The notes under the pieces: model-generated | The model's input: the letters and a program-made list of their open reading frames with translations, nothing else | Told to the model about the DNA's origin: nothing | Databases searched by the model: none | NCBI RefSeq assembly: GCF_018069755.1 | Contig: NZ_JAGQDE010000016.1 | Location: 37,431 to 101,430, forward strand | Direction: 5' to 3' | Source of the DNA: Ideonella aquatica | GTDB taxonomy: Bacteria; Pseudomonadota; Gammaproteobacteria; Burkholderiales; Burkholderiaceae_C | Length of the DNA stretch: 64,000 nucleotides | In this document: piece after piece, positions 44,260 through 53,654 of the stretch | How positions within the stretch are numbered: position 1 is the first letter of the stretch | Layout of the letters: the number at the start of each line of letters is the position of its first letter | Made by a program: the position numbers and the translations under genes

Positions 44260-45216
44260 ATGACCCGCATTGTGGTGTACGAACTGCTGAGTGCTGCCGC
44301 GCTGCCGCTGGGCCCCGCCGAATCGCGCCTGCTGGACCAGGGCACGGCGATGCGCGACGCGCTGGCCCAGGCGCTGTCCGAGCTGCCGGGCCTGGCGCTG
44401 AGCGTGGCCGACAGCCCGGCGGCGCCAGCCCACCATGGCCGTGCGGTGCGCGCCCACCCGGGCGAAGCGGCCGAGGCCTTTGTGCGGCGCCTGGCCGTGA
44501 CCCATGAGCTGGTCTGGGTCATCGCGCCCGAATCCGACAACTGGCTGCTGCGTTGCAAGCGCTTGGTCGGCGCACAGCGCTGGGTGGGCAGCAGCGCAGC
44601 GGCACTGGAGGTGACCAGCCACAAACAGCGCACGCTGGCGGCCTTGGCGCGGGCCGGGCTGCGCACGCCCGTCAGCATCGGTGCCGAGGTCCAACCCGCG
44701 CACTGGGTTGTCAAGCCCGACCAGGGGGCGGGTGCCGAAGGCTGCTGGCGCCTGTCCACCGAAGCGCAGGCCCTGCGCATGCTGGCGGCGCGCCGGGCCC
44801 GCGGTGAATCGGTGCTGTGCCAGCCCTGGATCCCGGGCGAGGCGCTGAGCCTGTCATTGGCCTGCCGGCCCGAGGGCTGCCGGCTGCTGGCCGTGAACCG
44901 CCAGCAGCTGCACACGCCGGACAACGGCGAGCTGCGTTTCCTGGGCGTCGAGGCGGCCGCGCTGAGCCCGAGCGATCCGCGCTGGAGCTGGCTGGAGGCG
45001 GTGGCGCAATCGGTGTGGGCAGCCATTCCTGGCCTGCGCGGCTATGTCGGCGTCGACCTGGTCTGGCATCCGCAGCTGGGCCCGGTGTGCATCGAGGTCA
45101 ACGCCCGCCTGACCTGCGCCTTCATCGGCCTGCCCGAGCGCCTGGGCCGGCCGCTGGCGGCCGAGCTGTTGTCGCCCTGGTGGTCACCCACGCTGCCGGA
45201 GCAGGCTCATGTCTGA
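44260..45216 (+). CDS. ATP-grasp ligase, MfnD-like (methylofuran biosynthesis)
   Basis: 318-residue ATP-grasp protein resembling archaeal MfnD, which joins glutamate to tyramine during methanofuran synthesis. ATP-grasp features are SHKQRTLAALARAGLRTP, HWVVKPDQGAGAEGCW, and the metal-binding VCIEVNARLTCAFIGL. In bacteria methylofuran is reported to use tyrosine, so the acceptor may differ. GAGGGG precedes the ATG. It starts a three-gene operon, overlapping the next gene by 8 bases. Confidence 0.83.
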   Translation: MTRIVVYELLSAAALPLGPAESRLLDQGTAMRDALAQALSELPGLALSVADSPAAPAHHGRAVRAHPGEAAEAFVRRLAVTHELVWVIAPESDNWLLRCKRLVGAQRWVGSSAAALEVTSHKQRTLAALARAGLRTPVSIGAEVQPAHWVVKPDQGAGAEGCWRLSTEAQALRMLAARRARGESVLCQPWIPGEALSLSLACRPEGCRLLAVNRQQLHTPDNGELRFLGVEAAALSPSDPRWSWLEAVAQSVWAAIPGLRGYVGVDLVWHPQLGPVCIEVNARLTCAFIGLPERLGRPLAAELLSPWWSPTLPEQAHV

Positions 45217-46270
45217 GCTGGTGATCGGCTGGGACCTGGGCGGCGCCCACCTCAAGGCCTGCCGCTGGGCCGGCGCCCAGGTGCAGGACGTGGCGCAATG
45301 GCCTTGCCCGGTGTGGCAGGGCCTGCCGCAGCTGGAGGCCGCAATGGCGCTGGCCTGGGCCCGCTGGCCCGACCTGCGCCAGGCGCGCCATGCGCTGACG
45401 ATGACGGCCGAGATGACCGACCTGTTCGAGGACCGCGCCGACGGCGTGGCCCGACTGGCCACCGCGATGTCTGACGGCCTGCAGGCGCCGGTGCGGGTCT
45501 ATGCCGGCCCGCAGGACGCCCCGGAGCCGGCCGTGCTGTGGCTGGACAGCACCCAGGCCGCCGCCCACTGGGCCCGCGTGGCCTCGGCCAACTGGCTGGC
45601 CACGGCGCAGCATGCGGCCGCCATCGTCGGCCGCGGCGTGCTGCTGGACATCGGCAGCACCACCACCGACATCATCCGCCTGGCCGATGGCCGCCCTGAC
45701 ACCCGCAGCCGCAGCGACCGCGACCGCCTGGCCAGCGGCGAGTTGGTCTACCAGGGCGTGGTGCGCACCCCGCTGTGCGCGCTGGCCACGCAGGTGCAGT
45801 TGCAGGGTCAGCGCCTGGGCGTGATGAACGAGTGGTTCGCCACCACCGCCGATGTCTACCGCCTGACCGGCGAGCTCGACCCCGCCCACGACCAGCAGCC
45901 CAGCGCCGACAACGGCCCCAAGGACGAGGCCGGCAGCCAGGCTCGGCTGGCCCGCATGGTCGGCTGTGACCGGCGCGACGCCACGGCCGAGGCGTGGCGG
46001 CAGCTGGCCGGCCAATGGCGTGCGGCGCAACTGGCCCGGCTGGCCGACGCCTGGCAGCAGGTGCAGCCGCAGCGGCCCGAGCGCGTGGTGGTGGCCGGCG
46101 CGGGCGCCTTCCTGGCACCTGCGCTGATGCACCAGGTGTATGGCGATGCCGCAGCGGGCATCGCGCTGATCGATCACGGGCGCGACGTGGCGCGCGCCGG
46201 CCCGCTGGCCGGCTGGGCCACGGTGTGCGCGCCGAGTGTGGCCGTGGCTGCCCTGCTGGCCCAGACCTGA
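45209..46270 (+). CDS. H4MPT-linked C1 transfer protein, MfnF-like
   Basis: 353-residue protein of the hydantoinase/oxoprolinase-like group found only with H4MPT/methanofuran pathways; archaeal MfnF couples the furan pyrophosphate to glutamyl-tyramine. It opens VIGWDLGGAHLKACRW (phosphate-binding-like loop), with TMTAEMTDLFEDR and LLDIGSTTTDIIRLADG. Its place between MfnD-like and MfnE-like genes supports methylofuran assembly. Assignment to MfnF is by family recollection. Confidence 0.83.
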   Translation: MSELVIGWDLGGAHLKACRWAGAQVQDVAQWPCPVWQGLPQLEAAMALAWARWPDLRQARHALTMTAEMTDLFEDRADGVARLATAMSDGLQAPVRVYAGPQDAPEPAVLWLDSTQAAAHWARVASANWLATAQHAAAIVGRGVLLDIGSTTTDIIRLADGRPDTRSRSDRDRLASGELVYQGVVRTPLCALATQVQLQGQRLGVMNEWFATTADVYRLTGELDPAHDQQPSADNGPKDEAGSQARLARMVGCDRRDATAEAWRQLAGQWRAAQLARLADAWQQVQPQRPERVVVAGAGAFLAPALMHQVYGDAAAGIALIDHGRDVARAGPLAGWATVCAPSVAVAALLAQT

Positions 46271-46285
46271 GACGGGAGAAGCACC

Positions 46286-46867
46286 ATGTGGGTGGTCAAG
46301 CTCGGAGGCAGTCTCAACGCAAGCGCGGGTCTGCGCGACTGGCTGGATGGCCTGGCGCTGCTGGGCGGCGGCCGGGTGATCATCGTGCCGGGCGGCGGCG
46401 GTCTGGCCGATGAGGTGCGCCGGCTGCAGTCGCACTGGCAGTTCGACGACCTGCCAGCGCACAACATGGCCGTGCTGGCCATGGCGCAAAACGCCTGGCT
46501 GATGTGTGGCCTGCAGCCCGCGCTGCAACTGGTCGATCGCGAGGCCGACATCGTGCGCACGCTGCGCCAGGCGCGCACCGTCGTGTGGTCCCCACTGGAG
46601 CTGGTGCGCCAGGCGCCCGACGCCAACACCAACTGGGCGGTCACCGGCGACAGCATCGCGCTGGACCTGGCGCTGCGCCTGAACGCCGAGCGGCTGCTGC
46701 TGGTCAAGAGCTGCGACATCGACGGCCAGGACCTGGCCAGCCTGCACCGCCGCGAGGTGATCGACGAGGGCTTCATGGACCGGCTGGGGCCGGTGGCCTT
46801 TCCGATCGACGTGCTCAACGTGGGCCAATGGCCCCAGGCGCGCGGGCTGCTGCTGGGTCAGGCCTGA
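46286..46867 (+). CDS. Amino-acid-kinase-fold protein, MfnE-like
   Basis: 193-residue kinase of the amino acid kinase fold with VVKLGGSLNAS and VIIVPGGGGLADEVR. Archaeal MfnE phosphorylates aminomethyl-furanmethanol phosphate to the pyrophosphate. LLLVKSCDIDG near the C-terminus fits the ATP site. It is last of the plus-strand trio, and its 3' end overlaps the convergent mfnB by 10 bases. Confidence 0.83.
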   Translation: MWVVKLGGSLNASAGLRDWLDGLALLGGGRVIIVPGGGGLADEVRRLQSHWQFDDLPAHNMAVLAMAQNAWLMCGLQPALQLVDREADIVRTLRQARTVVWSPLELVRQAPDANTNWAVTGDSIALDLALRLNAERLLLVKSCDIDGQDLASLHRREVIDEGFMDRLGPVAFPIDVLNVGQWPQARGLLLGQA

Positions 46868-47550
46868 TCGCGCTGCGCCATCAGGGTGGACAGCCGCTCG
46901 GCACTGAGCGTGCCAGCACGGTCGCCCGCGCACACCGCCGAGCGAAAGCCCACGAAATCCGGCGCCAGCGCGGCCAGCTGCGGCCAGTCCTCGGCACGCA
47001 GCGCGCCGGCCAGGCCGGGCCGCGCCTGCACCGCGCGGCTGGCGGTGACAAAGCGCTGCAGCGCGTCCAGCGCGCAGCGCTGCAGCAGGCTGCCGCCGCG
47101 CTTGTCCACGGTGTCCAGCATCAGCAGCCCGAAGCCGTCGGCCAGGGCCGCATCCACCAGCGGCCAGGGCACGCCATCATCGGCCACCAGCACCGGCACG
47201 ATCGGCAGGCCCTCGGTGCGGCGCAGTGCATCCAGCTGCCGCAGCAGCGCCCGCGCCGCCGGCCCCGGCACGACACCCGCCTTGACATGGTCGACGCCCG
47301 TGGCGGCCACCGCGCGGCAGCGGGCCGCCACCTGGTCGGCGGCCTCGGCCGGCCAGTCGCCGATCGTGGCGCTGATCACCGCCTGCGGCGCACTGGCGCG
47401 CAGCTGCGCCACGATGGGCGCGATCAGCCCCGGATCCAGACCGCCCAGCGCGCCGCGAGACGGCTCTTTCAGGTCAATGAAGGGCACGCCGGCAGCGGCC
47501 GCCAACTGCGCCTCGGCGGCATCGCGCACGCTGACCAGCACGCGCGTCAT
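46858..47550 (-). CDS. mfnB: (5-formylfuran-3-yl)methyl phosphate synthase MfnB
   Basis: 230-residue TIM-barrel enzyme that condenses two glyceraldehyde-3-phosphates to the furan ring of methylofuran. Marks: VSVRDAAEAQLAA, FIDLKEPSRGALGG (active Lys) and GVDHVKAGVV (second Lys), then LMLDTVDKRGGSLL. The ATG at 47550 overlaps the DUF447 stop by 4 bases; the longer open frame upstream is a shadow of DUF447. It ends a five-gene minus-strand operon led by the sigma-54 activator. Confidence 0.9.
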   Translation of the reverse strand: MTRVLVSVRDAAEAQLAAAAGVPFIDLKEPSRGALGGLDPGLIAPIVAQLRASAPQAVISATIGDWPAEAADQVAARCRAVAATGVDHVKAGVVPGPAARALLRQLDALRRTEGLPIVPVLVADDGVPWPLVDAALADGFGLLMLDTVDKRGGSLLQRCALDALQRFVTASRAVQARPGLAGALRAEDWPQLAALAPDFVGFRSAVCAGDRAGTLSAERLSTLMAQRDQA

Positions 47551-48122
47551 GCCGGGCTGCCAGCGCGGTGCGCGGCAATCGCCTCGCGCAGCCAGCCCCA
47601 GGCCTCCAGTTCCTCGGGTGCCGCGGTCTTGTCGATCGCGATTTGCAGATAGGCCATCTCGGTGTCGATCTTCTCGGGCGGCAACAGGCGCAGGCGGCTG
47701 ACCAGCACCGCGCCCTCCAGCACCGCCGCCTGGGCGCGGTTCAGGCCCAGGAAGGGCGCGTGGTTGGCGCTGTGCACCGCGTGCAGGGTCAGCACCGGGC
47801 GCTGGGGGTCCTCGCTGACCGACTCCAGCTGCAGCTCCTGGTGGCGCAGCGCCGCCTGCAGACGCAGACCGGCCAGGCGCTGCATCGGCAGCAGCGGCCA
47901 TTCGCGCCGGCCGGTGACGCAGCCGGCGAAGACGCGCGTGTCGGTGAGGATGTTGAGCCCGGCCACGCCGGTGGCCAGGATGTTGTCCAGCGTGGTGGAG
48001 GGCTTGAAGGGCATCAGCAGCACGCGGTCATCGGCGCGGTAGCGCACGCCCATCGGCGCCAGGTGCGGGCGGCCGGCGGTGTCGGTGGTGCTGACGACGC
48101 ACTCGTAGATCAGTTCAGACAT
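47547..48122 (-). CDS. DUF447 family protein of the C1 module
   Basis: 191-residue protein of the DUF447 family, shared by methanogens and H4MPT methylotrophs. The N-terminal half resembles FMN-binding split barrels (ECVVSTTDTAGRPHLAPMGVR), the C-terminal half is helical (AQAAVLEGAVLVSRLRLLPPEKI). A flavin-dependent step in H4MPT or methylofuran synthesis is possible. Overlaps the DHPS-like gene by 8 bases and mfnB by 4. Confidence 0.87.
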   Translation of the reverse strand: MSELIYECVVSTTDTAGRPHLAPMGVRYRADDRVLLMPFKPSTTLDNILATGVAGLNILTDTRVFAGCVTGRREWPLLPMQRLAGLRLQAALRHQELQLESVSEDPQRPVLTLHAVHSANHAPFLGLNRAQAAVLEGAVLVSRLRLLPPEKIDTEMAYLQIAIDKTAAPEELEAWGWLREAIAAHRAGSPA

Positions 48123-49518
48123 CGGTGTCGCGCTTCACCCGGGTCGGGCCGGGGGCGCATTGCTCATTGTCAACGGTGGGCTGCCAGGCCACGCCCCAGT
48201 CCAGCGGCCGGTCCTGCACATAGCGCTTGCCCAGCTGGAAGGCGATTTCGGCGCGCGCCAGCTCCACGCCCATGTAGAAGGCATGGCCGCCGTCGCCCTG
48301 CAGGCCCAGCTGCGGCCACAGCGCGAAGGCCTCGGTGGACTCGCGCAGGCCGTCACGGTTGTAGACGTGCAGGCCGCGCTGGCTGACCTGGATGCGGAAG
48401 TTCGGGTCGCGCACCTGGGCCGCCGTGGCGGCGATCTCCTCGGGGGTGTCGGGCCAGGGGTGGCGCTCATGCACCGTGGCCAGCAGCGGGCTCAGTCCCT
48501 TGGGCAGCGCCGGCAACGTGGCGGCGGCGTGCATGATGCGCCGCGCGGCATCCACCTCACGCACCGCGCGCCGGGCGTGCAGGCTGACCTGGGTGGTCAG
48601 CACCGCGGCCACGTCCAGCTCGGCGCAGATGCCCAGCAGCAGCGCGTGCAGGCCGCTGGTGTCGGCTTCGGTCAGCTCGCTGAGGTTGCCGGTGCCCATC
48701 ATGATGGCCACATCGGGGTGGCGCTGGCGCAGCGCGTGGTAGCGCACGATGGACGAGGTGAAGCCGTAGGGAATGGGGTCGAGGATCGGATCGGCCAGGA
48801 AGGGCCGGCCGCGCGCGCGCATGCCGGCGATCGCCGCGTCCAGGCTGGCCACGTCGGCGGGCTCGCGCGGGATCAGGATGGGCGTGGACGCCACCTCGTC
48901 GGCCACCCACAGCGTGTCGGCCCTCAGGCTCAGCAGGTAGTCGGCGCCGGCGCGGCCGCCGGTGAGCAGCTCGTTGGTGTCCTGGCTGTCGACACTGACC
49001 TGCCAGCCCTCGGCCTTCAAGGCCTGCACCGACTCAGCCAGGTGCCCGAATGGCGTGGCGGGCAGGCCGCCCAGGTCGATCACGTCGGCGCCGTCGGCCA
49101 CCAGGGCGCGGGCGCGCTCGACGATCTCGGCCACGCTCAGGCGCGGCGCGTCGGTGATCTCGGCAAAGATGCGGGTGCGGTGCTGCGACAGGTCCACCGC
49201 CTGGGCGGCGCGCCTGAAGTGCTGCGGCAGGTCCTTCAGCTCATCGGGGCCGCGCTGCACCGGCACGCCGAAGTGCGCCGACAGGCCCTCGACATCGCCG
49301 CGGCAGCGCCCCGGCACCAGGATGCGGTCGGCACCGGGCAGCGGTGCGGGCACGCGGCGGCGGATCATGTCGGCGGTCATCAACGCGGCCACCTGCACGC
49401 CCACGTCGTGCGTCTGCCAAGTGAAGGGCTGCTCGCCCGCGGTGCTGTCCAGCGACTGCAGCACCCGCTGCAGCGAGGCCTCGGCCAGGTGTCCGGTCAG
49501 GAAGACGATGTGTTCCAC
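48115..49518 (-). CDS. Dihydropteroate synthase-like protein of H4MPT biosynthesis
   Basis: 467 residues. After an N-terminal domain of about 120 residues (ILVPGRCRGDVEGLS) comes a TIM barrel like dihydropteroate synthase: ADVIDLGGLPATPFG, WQVSVDSQDTNELL, DPILDPIPYG, MMGTGNLSELTEADT. In H4MPT synthesis such an enzyme should join the pterin to the RFA-P arm. The start is GTG at 49518, overlapping the flavoprotein gene by 22 bases. Confidence 0.87.
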   Translation of the reverse strand: MEHIVFLTGHLAEASLQRVLQSLDSTAGEQPFTWQTHDVGVQVAALMTADMIRRRVPAPLPGADRILVPGRCRGDVEGLSAHFGVPVQRGPDELKDLPQHFRRAAQAVDLSQHRTRIFAEITDAPRLSVAEIVERARALVADGADVIDLGGLPATPFGHLAESVQALKAEGWQVSVDSQDTNELLTGGRAGADYLLSLRADTLWVADEVASTPILIPREPADVASLDAAIAGMRARGRPFLADPILDPIPYGFTSSIVRYHALRQRHPDVAIMMGTGNLSELTEADTSGLHALLLGICAELDVAAVLTTQVSLHARRAVREVDAARRIMHAAATLPALPKGLSPLLATVHERHPWPDTPEEIAATAAQVRDPNFRIQVSQRGLHVYNRDGLRESTEAFALWPQLGLQGDGGHAFYMGVELARAEIAFQLGKRYVQDRPLDWGVAWQPTVDNEQCAPGPTRVKRDTDV

Positions 49519-50180
49519 GCGAGATGCAGTTCAGCCAGTCGCCGGGTCAGGGCCTGTTCCAGTTCATCCGGTGAGCAGACCACCTGCGCGTGGTCGATGC
49601 CGCGCAGGCGCTCGACATTGTCCAGCTCGATGCGCCGCGGCCGCAGCGTGACCCAGTCATGGGGCGCCTTGGTGACCACCACCGGCTCGGTGTCGCAAGC
49701 AAACACGATGCCGGGGATGCCCAGTTTGCCGGCCTGGGCGAACATGTTGGTGGGCAGCGTGTCGCTCAGGCCGAGGGCGCACTTGGCCACGGTGTTGCTG
49801 GTGGCCGGTGCGACGATCACCGTGTGGTAGACGTCGGTGTAGAGCGCGCCCACCGGCACCGCACTGGCGGTCTTGTCGCGGAACAGCTTGTGGCGCTGGC
49901 GCAGACCCTCGAGCGCGTAGCCGTAGATCGGCAGCACCTCTTCAGCAGCGGCCGAGAGAAACAGGTCGCACTGCGGCAGCCGGGCGGCCACGGCCATCGA
50001 CTCCTCAAGGAAGTGACCCGAGCCCGTGACGCACCAGGCGAAGCGCGAGCGCTTGGGAGCCCCCTCCAGGCTGGCCGCGTCGTCGACGGCGTCGATGCGC
50101 TCGCGCCCCTCCTCAGCCGGGGTGGGAGATGCGGATGTGGAGCTTGTGGAGCTTGCGGTAGAGGGTGTTGCGGCTGACAT
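49497..50180 (-). CDS. Flavoprotein (archaeoflavoprotein/dihydromethanopterin reductase-like)
   Basis: 227-residue HFCD-type flavoprotein: [14 protein letters not shown], then [22 protein letters not shown] (FMN site) and [14 protein letters not shown]. Relatives include AfpA/DmrB, which reduces dihydromethanopterin to the active cofactor, so the last step of H4MPT synthesis is the likely role. The only usable ATG is 50180, inside the 3' end of the sigma-54 activator gene (68-base overlap, different frame), adding a low-complexity Ser/Thr leader of about 45 residues. Start uncertain. Confidence 0.83.
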   Translation of the reverse strand: MSAATPSTASSTSSTSASPTPAEEGRERIDAVDDAASLEGAPKRSRFAWCVTGSGHFLEESMAVAARLPQCDLFLSAAAEEVLPIYGYALEGLRQRHKLFRDKTASAVPVGALYTDVYHTVIVAPATSNTVAKCALGLSDTLPTNMFAQAGKLGIPGIVFACDTEPVVVTKAPHDWVTLRPRRIELDNVERLRGIDHAQVVCSPDELEQALTRRLAELHLAWNTSSS

Positions 50181-52122
50181 CGAGCGCCTTGGCGACGTTG
50201 CTGACGTTCCAGCGATGATGCTCCAGCAGCTGCAGCAGCACCTGGCGTTCGTTGGCCTGGATCGGGTTGAGGCGGGGCAGTTCTTCCGCAGCCTCCTCGG
50301 TGGGGACCACCGGCACGGCTGGCTGGGCGACGGTCTCGGCCGGCGGCACGCCGCGGTTGCCGCGCAGGCTGGGCAGGTGCTCGGGCCCGATCTGCTGGGC
50401 ATCGGCCAGCGCCACGGCCGAGCGCAGCACATGGCGCAGCTGGCGCACATTGCCCGGCCAGGGGTGGTTCAGCAACAGGCGCTCGGCCTCGGGGCTGAGC
50501 GTGCACTCGGTGCCGCCCTCGGCCTGCAGCAGGTTGCGGATCAGCTCGCGCTTGTCGCTGCGCTCGCGCAGCGGCGGCAGGTCGAGCTCGACGCCGGCCA
50601 GGCGGTAGTACAGGTCCTCGCGGAACAGGCCTTCATCGACCAGGGCCAGCAGGTTGCGGTGGCTGGCGCTGATCAGCTGGAAGTTGACGTCGTGGACCTC
50701 CTCGGTGCCCAGCGGCGTGACCTGGCGCTCTTCCAGCACCCGCAGCAGACGCGCCTGCAGATCAAGCGGCATGTCGCCGATCTCGTCCAGGAACAGCGTG
50801 CCGCCGTCGGCCTGCAGGATCTTGCCGCGCCGGCCGGTGCGCTGCGCGCCGGTGAAGGCGCCGGCGCGGTAGCCGAACAGCTCGGCCTCGATCAGGCTCT
50901 CGGGCAGGCTGGCGCAGTTGATGGCCACGAAGGCGCCGCCGCTGTGCGGGCTGGCCTCATGGACGGCGCGGGCGAAAACCTCCTTGCCGGAGCCGGTTTC
51001 ACCACACAGCAGGATCGGCGTCTGGCGACCGATCACGCGCCGGGCGGTGCCCAGCTGCTGGGCCAGGCGCGGATCGGCGAAGGTGGACACGCCGCCGCTG
51101 CCCGGACGCGGCAGCGCGGCACGCGCCGCTGGCGCCGGACGCACGCCGGGGGTGGGGGCCGGCATCATCGTCATCGCGCCACCGGCGCGGGCGTCCTCGG
51201 CCGGCCGGCGCGCCACCGCAAAGAAGCGGTGCGCGGCATTGGCGCGGTAGGTGACGATCGGGTGGAAGGACGAGGACACGCTGCGCTGCACCATGTCATT
51301 CAGGCTGGACTGGAACAGGTCCTCAACCCGGCGCGAGCGGATCTCGGCCACCGAGGTCATGCCCAGCTGAAACAGCGCACTGCGGTTGGCGGCCAGGATA
51401 TGGCCGTCCTCGGAGACCGCCAGGCGGCCTTCATGCAGCGTGTAGACGAACTCGGGCCGGCTGTGGAAGTGCACCGGATGCGCGCTGCGAAAGCGCCGGT
51501 CGATCAGCCGGTTCTCGATCATGCGGGCCGTCATGCCCAGCAGCACCAGCAGGTGCTGCTGCATCATCGAGCTGCGGCTGGAGACATCCAGCACCGCACA
51601 CAGCTCACCCGCCGGGTCATAGACCGGCACCGCCGAGCAGGTCAGGCCGGTGTAGGCGGTGAAGAAGTGGTCTTCGCGGCGCACCGACACCGGCGCGCCC
51701 GAGGCCAGGCAGGTGCCCATGCCATTCGTGCCCGCCGTGGTCTCGCTCCACACCGCCCCCACGCGCAGACCCATCGGCTCGACCTGCGAGGCGAAATCGG
51801 CCGACGTGACCATGTGCAGGATCACGCCTTCGGTGTCGGTCAGCACCACCGCGGTCTCGCCGTCTGACAGCTGCTGGTACAGCGAGGTCATCTCGTAGCG
51901 GGCGCAGTCGATCACGTCGGCCATGCGCGACAGGCGCTCTTCCAGCGTCTTGGCCGGCAGCACCGGCAGCTCGCGCGGGCGATCCGGGTGCAGGCGGTAT
52001 TCGTTGAGGCAGCGGCTCCAGGACCGCGCGACGATGTCGTTCGGGTCGTCGTGCTGGCCACTGCGCACCACATCGAACACATGGTCGGCGTGGCCGTCAG
52101 AACGAGGCAGGACGAGGCTCAT
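50113..52122 (-). CDS. Sigma-54-dependent AcoR-type transcriptional activator
   Basis: 669-residue enhancer-binding protein: GAF-type sensor (about 70-205), PAS-like region (about 222-310), AAA+ core with Walker A GETGSGKE (374-381), GAFTGA (421-426, the sigma-54 contact loop), Walker B LFLDEIGD, and a Fis-type helix-turn-helix at the end ([20 protein letters not shown]). The architecture matches AcoR/MimR-like activators of alcohol and acetoin metabolism. It is the first gene of an operon with H4MPT/methylofuran genes and is divergent from folB, which has a -24/-12 promoter. It is the prime candidate regulator of the C1 module. Confidence 0.93.
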   Translation of the reverse strand: MSLVLPRSDGHADHVFDVVRSGQHDDPNDIVARSWSRCLNEYRLHPDRPRELPVLPAKTLEERLSRMADVIDCARYEMTSLYQQLSDGETAVVLTDTEGVILHMVTSADFASQVEPMGLRVGAVWSETTAGTNGMGTCLASGAPVSVRREDHFFTAYTGLTCSAVPVYDPAGELCAVLDVSSRSSMMQQHLLVLLGMTARMIENRLIDRRFRSAHPVHFHSRPEFVYTLHEGRLAVSEDGHILAANRSALFQLGMTSVAEIRSRRVEDLFQSSLNDMVQRSVSSSFHPIVTYRANAAHRFFAVARRPAEDARAGGAMTMMPAPTPGVRPAPAARAALPRPGSGGVSTFADPRLAQQLGTARRVIGRQTPILLCGETGSGKEVFARAVHEASPHSGGAFVAINCASLPESLIEAELFGYRAGAFTGAQRTGRRGKILQADGGTLFLDEIGDMPLDLQARLLRVLEERQVTPLGTEEVHDVNFQLISASHRNLLALVDEGLFREDLYYRLAGVELDLPPLRERSDKRELIRNLLQAEGGTECTLSPEAERLLLNHPWPGNVRQLRHVLRSAVALADAQQIGPEHLPSLRGNRGVPPAETVAQPAVPVVPTEEAAEELPRLNPIQANERQVLLQLLEHHRWNVSNVAKALDVSRNTLYRKLHKLHIRISHPG

Positions 52123-52166
52123 GGGAAAATCTCCCTGTTTCACGAGGACAGGCTCCCGACAGTTCG

Positions 52167-52190
52167 GGCGCCACCCCGGATTGTGGCGCC
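52167..52190. promoter_or_regulatory. Inverted repeat between the activator gene and folB
   Basis: GGCGCCAC-N8-GTGGCGCC, perfect 8-base arms, about 90 bases upstream of the folB -24/-12 promoter and 45 bases upstream of the activator's start. The position suits an enhancer or autoregulatory site. Its sequence differs from the TGTCC-N10-GGACA sites at xoxF. Confidence 0.42.
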
Positions 52191-52278
52191 GCTGCGGTAA
52201 CGCCCTTGCCGGTGAAACCCCCGATGTGGATGGACTGACATCAAGGCCCGATCGGCCGATAAGCACCGGTGCCGCCGG

Positions 52279-52294
52279 TGGCTTGGAAATTGCC
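52279..52294 (+). promoter_or_regulatory. Sigma-54 (-24/-12) promoter of folB
   Basis: TGGCTTG-gaaa-TTGCC: the GG and GC are correctly spaced and the TTGC box is exact, with two departures in the -24 box. Predicted transcription start about 52305, a 42-base leader before folB. Confidence 0.68.
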
Positions 52295-52346
52295 TCACAG
52301 CCGCCGAACCCTGGACCCAGGAACCCGACCGGAGACCTCCCCCGAC

Positions 52347-52829
52347 ATGCTTGCCGCCCTGCCCCAGCCCCACGCCACGCCCGACACCCAGGCCCTGGAC
52401 CTGATCTTCATTGAAGGTCTGCGCGTGCAGACCGTGATCGGCATCCACGACAGCGAGCTGCACCGTCCGCAGCCGCTGGTGATCGACCTTCATGCCGGCG
52501 TGCCGCATGCCGACGCCTGCGACAGCGACCACATCGCCGACACCATCGACTACAGCGTGGTGCGCGAGCGGTTGCATGGCTTGATGCTTCATCACGGTGT
52601 CACGCTGCTCGAGGCGCTGGCGGAACAGATTGCGCAGATGCTGATCCAGGACTTCGGCGCCCAGTGGGTGCGGGTCAAGGTGGTCAAGCCCAACAAGTTC
52701 GAGGACCTCGACGCGGTGGGCGTGCAGATCGAGCGGCGCGCCGGTGCTGCCTTGCCGCGCGCTGCCGGTGGCCGCAGCGCCCAGGTGCTGCGCTGGATCG
52801 GCTCGGGCATGGTCCCTGCCAAGTCCTGA
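52347..52829 (+). CDS. folB: Dihydroneopterin aldolase
   Basis: 160-residue enzyme that converts dihydroneopterin to hydroxymethyl-dihydropterin, a precursor for folate and, in this setting, the pterin part of H4MPT. FolB marks: LIFIEGLRVQTVIGIHDSE, PLVIDLHAGVP, DTIDYSVVRERL and VKVVKPNKF. The start at 52347 is the first ATG after the predicted transcription start. A terminator follows. The C-terminus is about 20 residues longer than in compact homologues. Confidence 0.93.
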   Translation: MLAALPQPHATPDTQALDLIFIEGLRVQTVIGIHDSELHRPQPLVIDLHAGVPHADACDSDHIADTIDYSVVRERLHGLMLHHGVTLLEALAEQIAQMLIQDFGAQWVRVKVVKPNKFEDLDAVGVQIERRAGAALPRAAGGRSAQVLRWIGSGMVPAKS

Positions 52830-52852
52830 ACGGCTCACCCTGGCGCCTCTGA

Positions 52853-52879
52853 GGGCCCTGCTGATGCGGGGCCCTTTTT
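52853..52879 (+). terminator. Intrinsic terminator of folB
   Basis: GGGCCC / GGGCCC (self-complementary arms) around a 10-base loop, followed by TTTTT, 23 bases after the folB stop. Confidence 0.85.
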
Positions 52880-52906
52880 CGTGGGCAGCCCCGGCGCGCA
52901 GGACGC

Positions 52907-52937
52907 AAAAAAGAACCGGTCAGCGGCGCTGACCGGT
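52907..52937 (-). terminator. Intrinsic terminator of fae
   Basis: On the minus strand a perfect 10-base stem ACCGGTCAGC / GCTGACCGGT with a 3-base loop is followed by TTCTTTTTT, about 91 bases after the fae stop. Confidence 0.9.
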
Positions 52938-53028
52938 CATGCAACCCGGATGACCCCCGGGCGCTCGCAAGGCCCCCTTGCGTGCTCGGTGACCAAGCCG
53001 CGCCACCAGGGCGGCGGCCCGGTCGTGC

Positions 53029-53538
53029 TCAGTTGGCGGCGAACGGGTGGGCAGCGCCACCCTTCTTGGCCACCACTTCAGCGGCGGTCGGGGTGCCGGC
53101 AACGGCACGCTTGATCGATTCCTTGACCGCAGCGTAGTTGTAGTCCTGGATCTTCTTGTCGTCTTCGGCCAGCCAGTGGATGAAGACGCCGACCGAGATG
53201 AACAGGTTGTCGGCTTCGTCGGCGGGGATGGTGCCGTCCTCGACGCAGTCGGCCACCGCCATGGCGACGCCGCGCTGGGCCGGGCCGAACATCTGGACGG
53301 CCTGCTTGGCGCCCTTGATGGTGACCTTGTTGAACATCACGGTTGCCGGCTTGCACAGCAGGTTCGGAGCCACCACCGCCAGCAGCGAGGTGAAGCCGTC
53401 CTTGTTGTTGGTCAGGCAGTTGGCGAACGCGGTTTCGGCAGCGCTGCCACGCGGGCCGATGATGAGGTCGATGTGAGCCACCTCATTGCCATCGCCCACG
53501 AGCGATTCACCCACCAGCATGCGATCGATCTTGGCCAT
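53029..53538 (-). CDS. fae: Formaldehyde-activating enzyme (canonical)
   Basis: 169-residue enzyme that condenses formaldehyde with H4MPT to methylene-H4MPT. It has the conserved [18 protein letters not shown] with the catalytic histidine (His22 here), [34 protein letters not shown] and [11 protein letters not shown], and ends HPFAAN. AGGAGA precedes the ATG; the longer open frame upstream is not coding. It has its own terminator and a 116-base upstream gap, so it is probably a separate strongly expressed unit. Confidence 0.96.
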   Translation of the reverse strand: MAKIDRMLVGESLVGDGNEVAHIDLIIGPRGSAAETAFANCLTNNKDGFTSLLAVVAPNLLCKPATVMFNKVTIKGAKQAVQMFGPAQRGVAMAVADCVEDGTIPADEADNLFISVGVFIHWLAEDDKKIQDYNYAAVKESIKRAVAGTPTAAEVVAKKGGAAHPFAAN

Positions 53539-53654
53539 ATTGTCAGTCTCCTGTGCAGTACCTGTGTTGACGACGCCGGGGCTCATCCGCCGGCGCTCGC
53601 AACAGAGAATCACGTTCCATGCCACTTCGGCACGGGGGGCTGTCGGGGCTATCC

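Noticed and set aside
53590..53620. Sigma-54 promoter for fae (TGGCATG-gaac-GTGAT on the minus strand)
   Set aside because: The nearly invariant C of the -12 GC is an A here; too weak to call, though it is in the right place.
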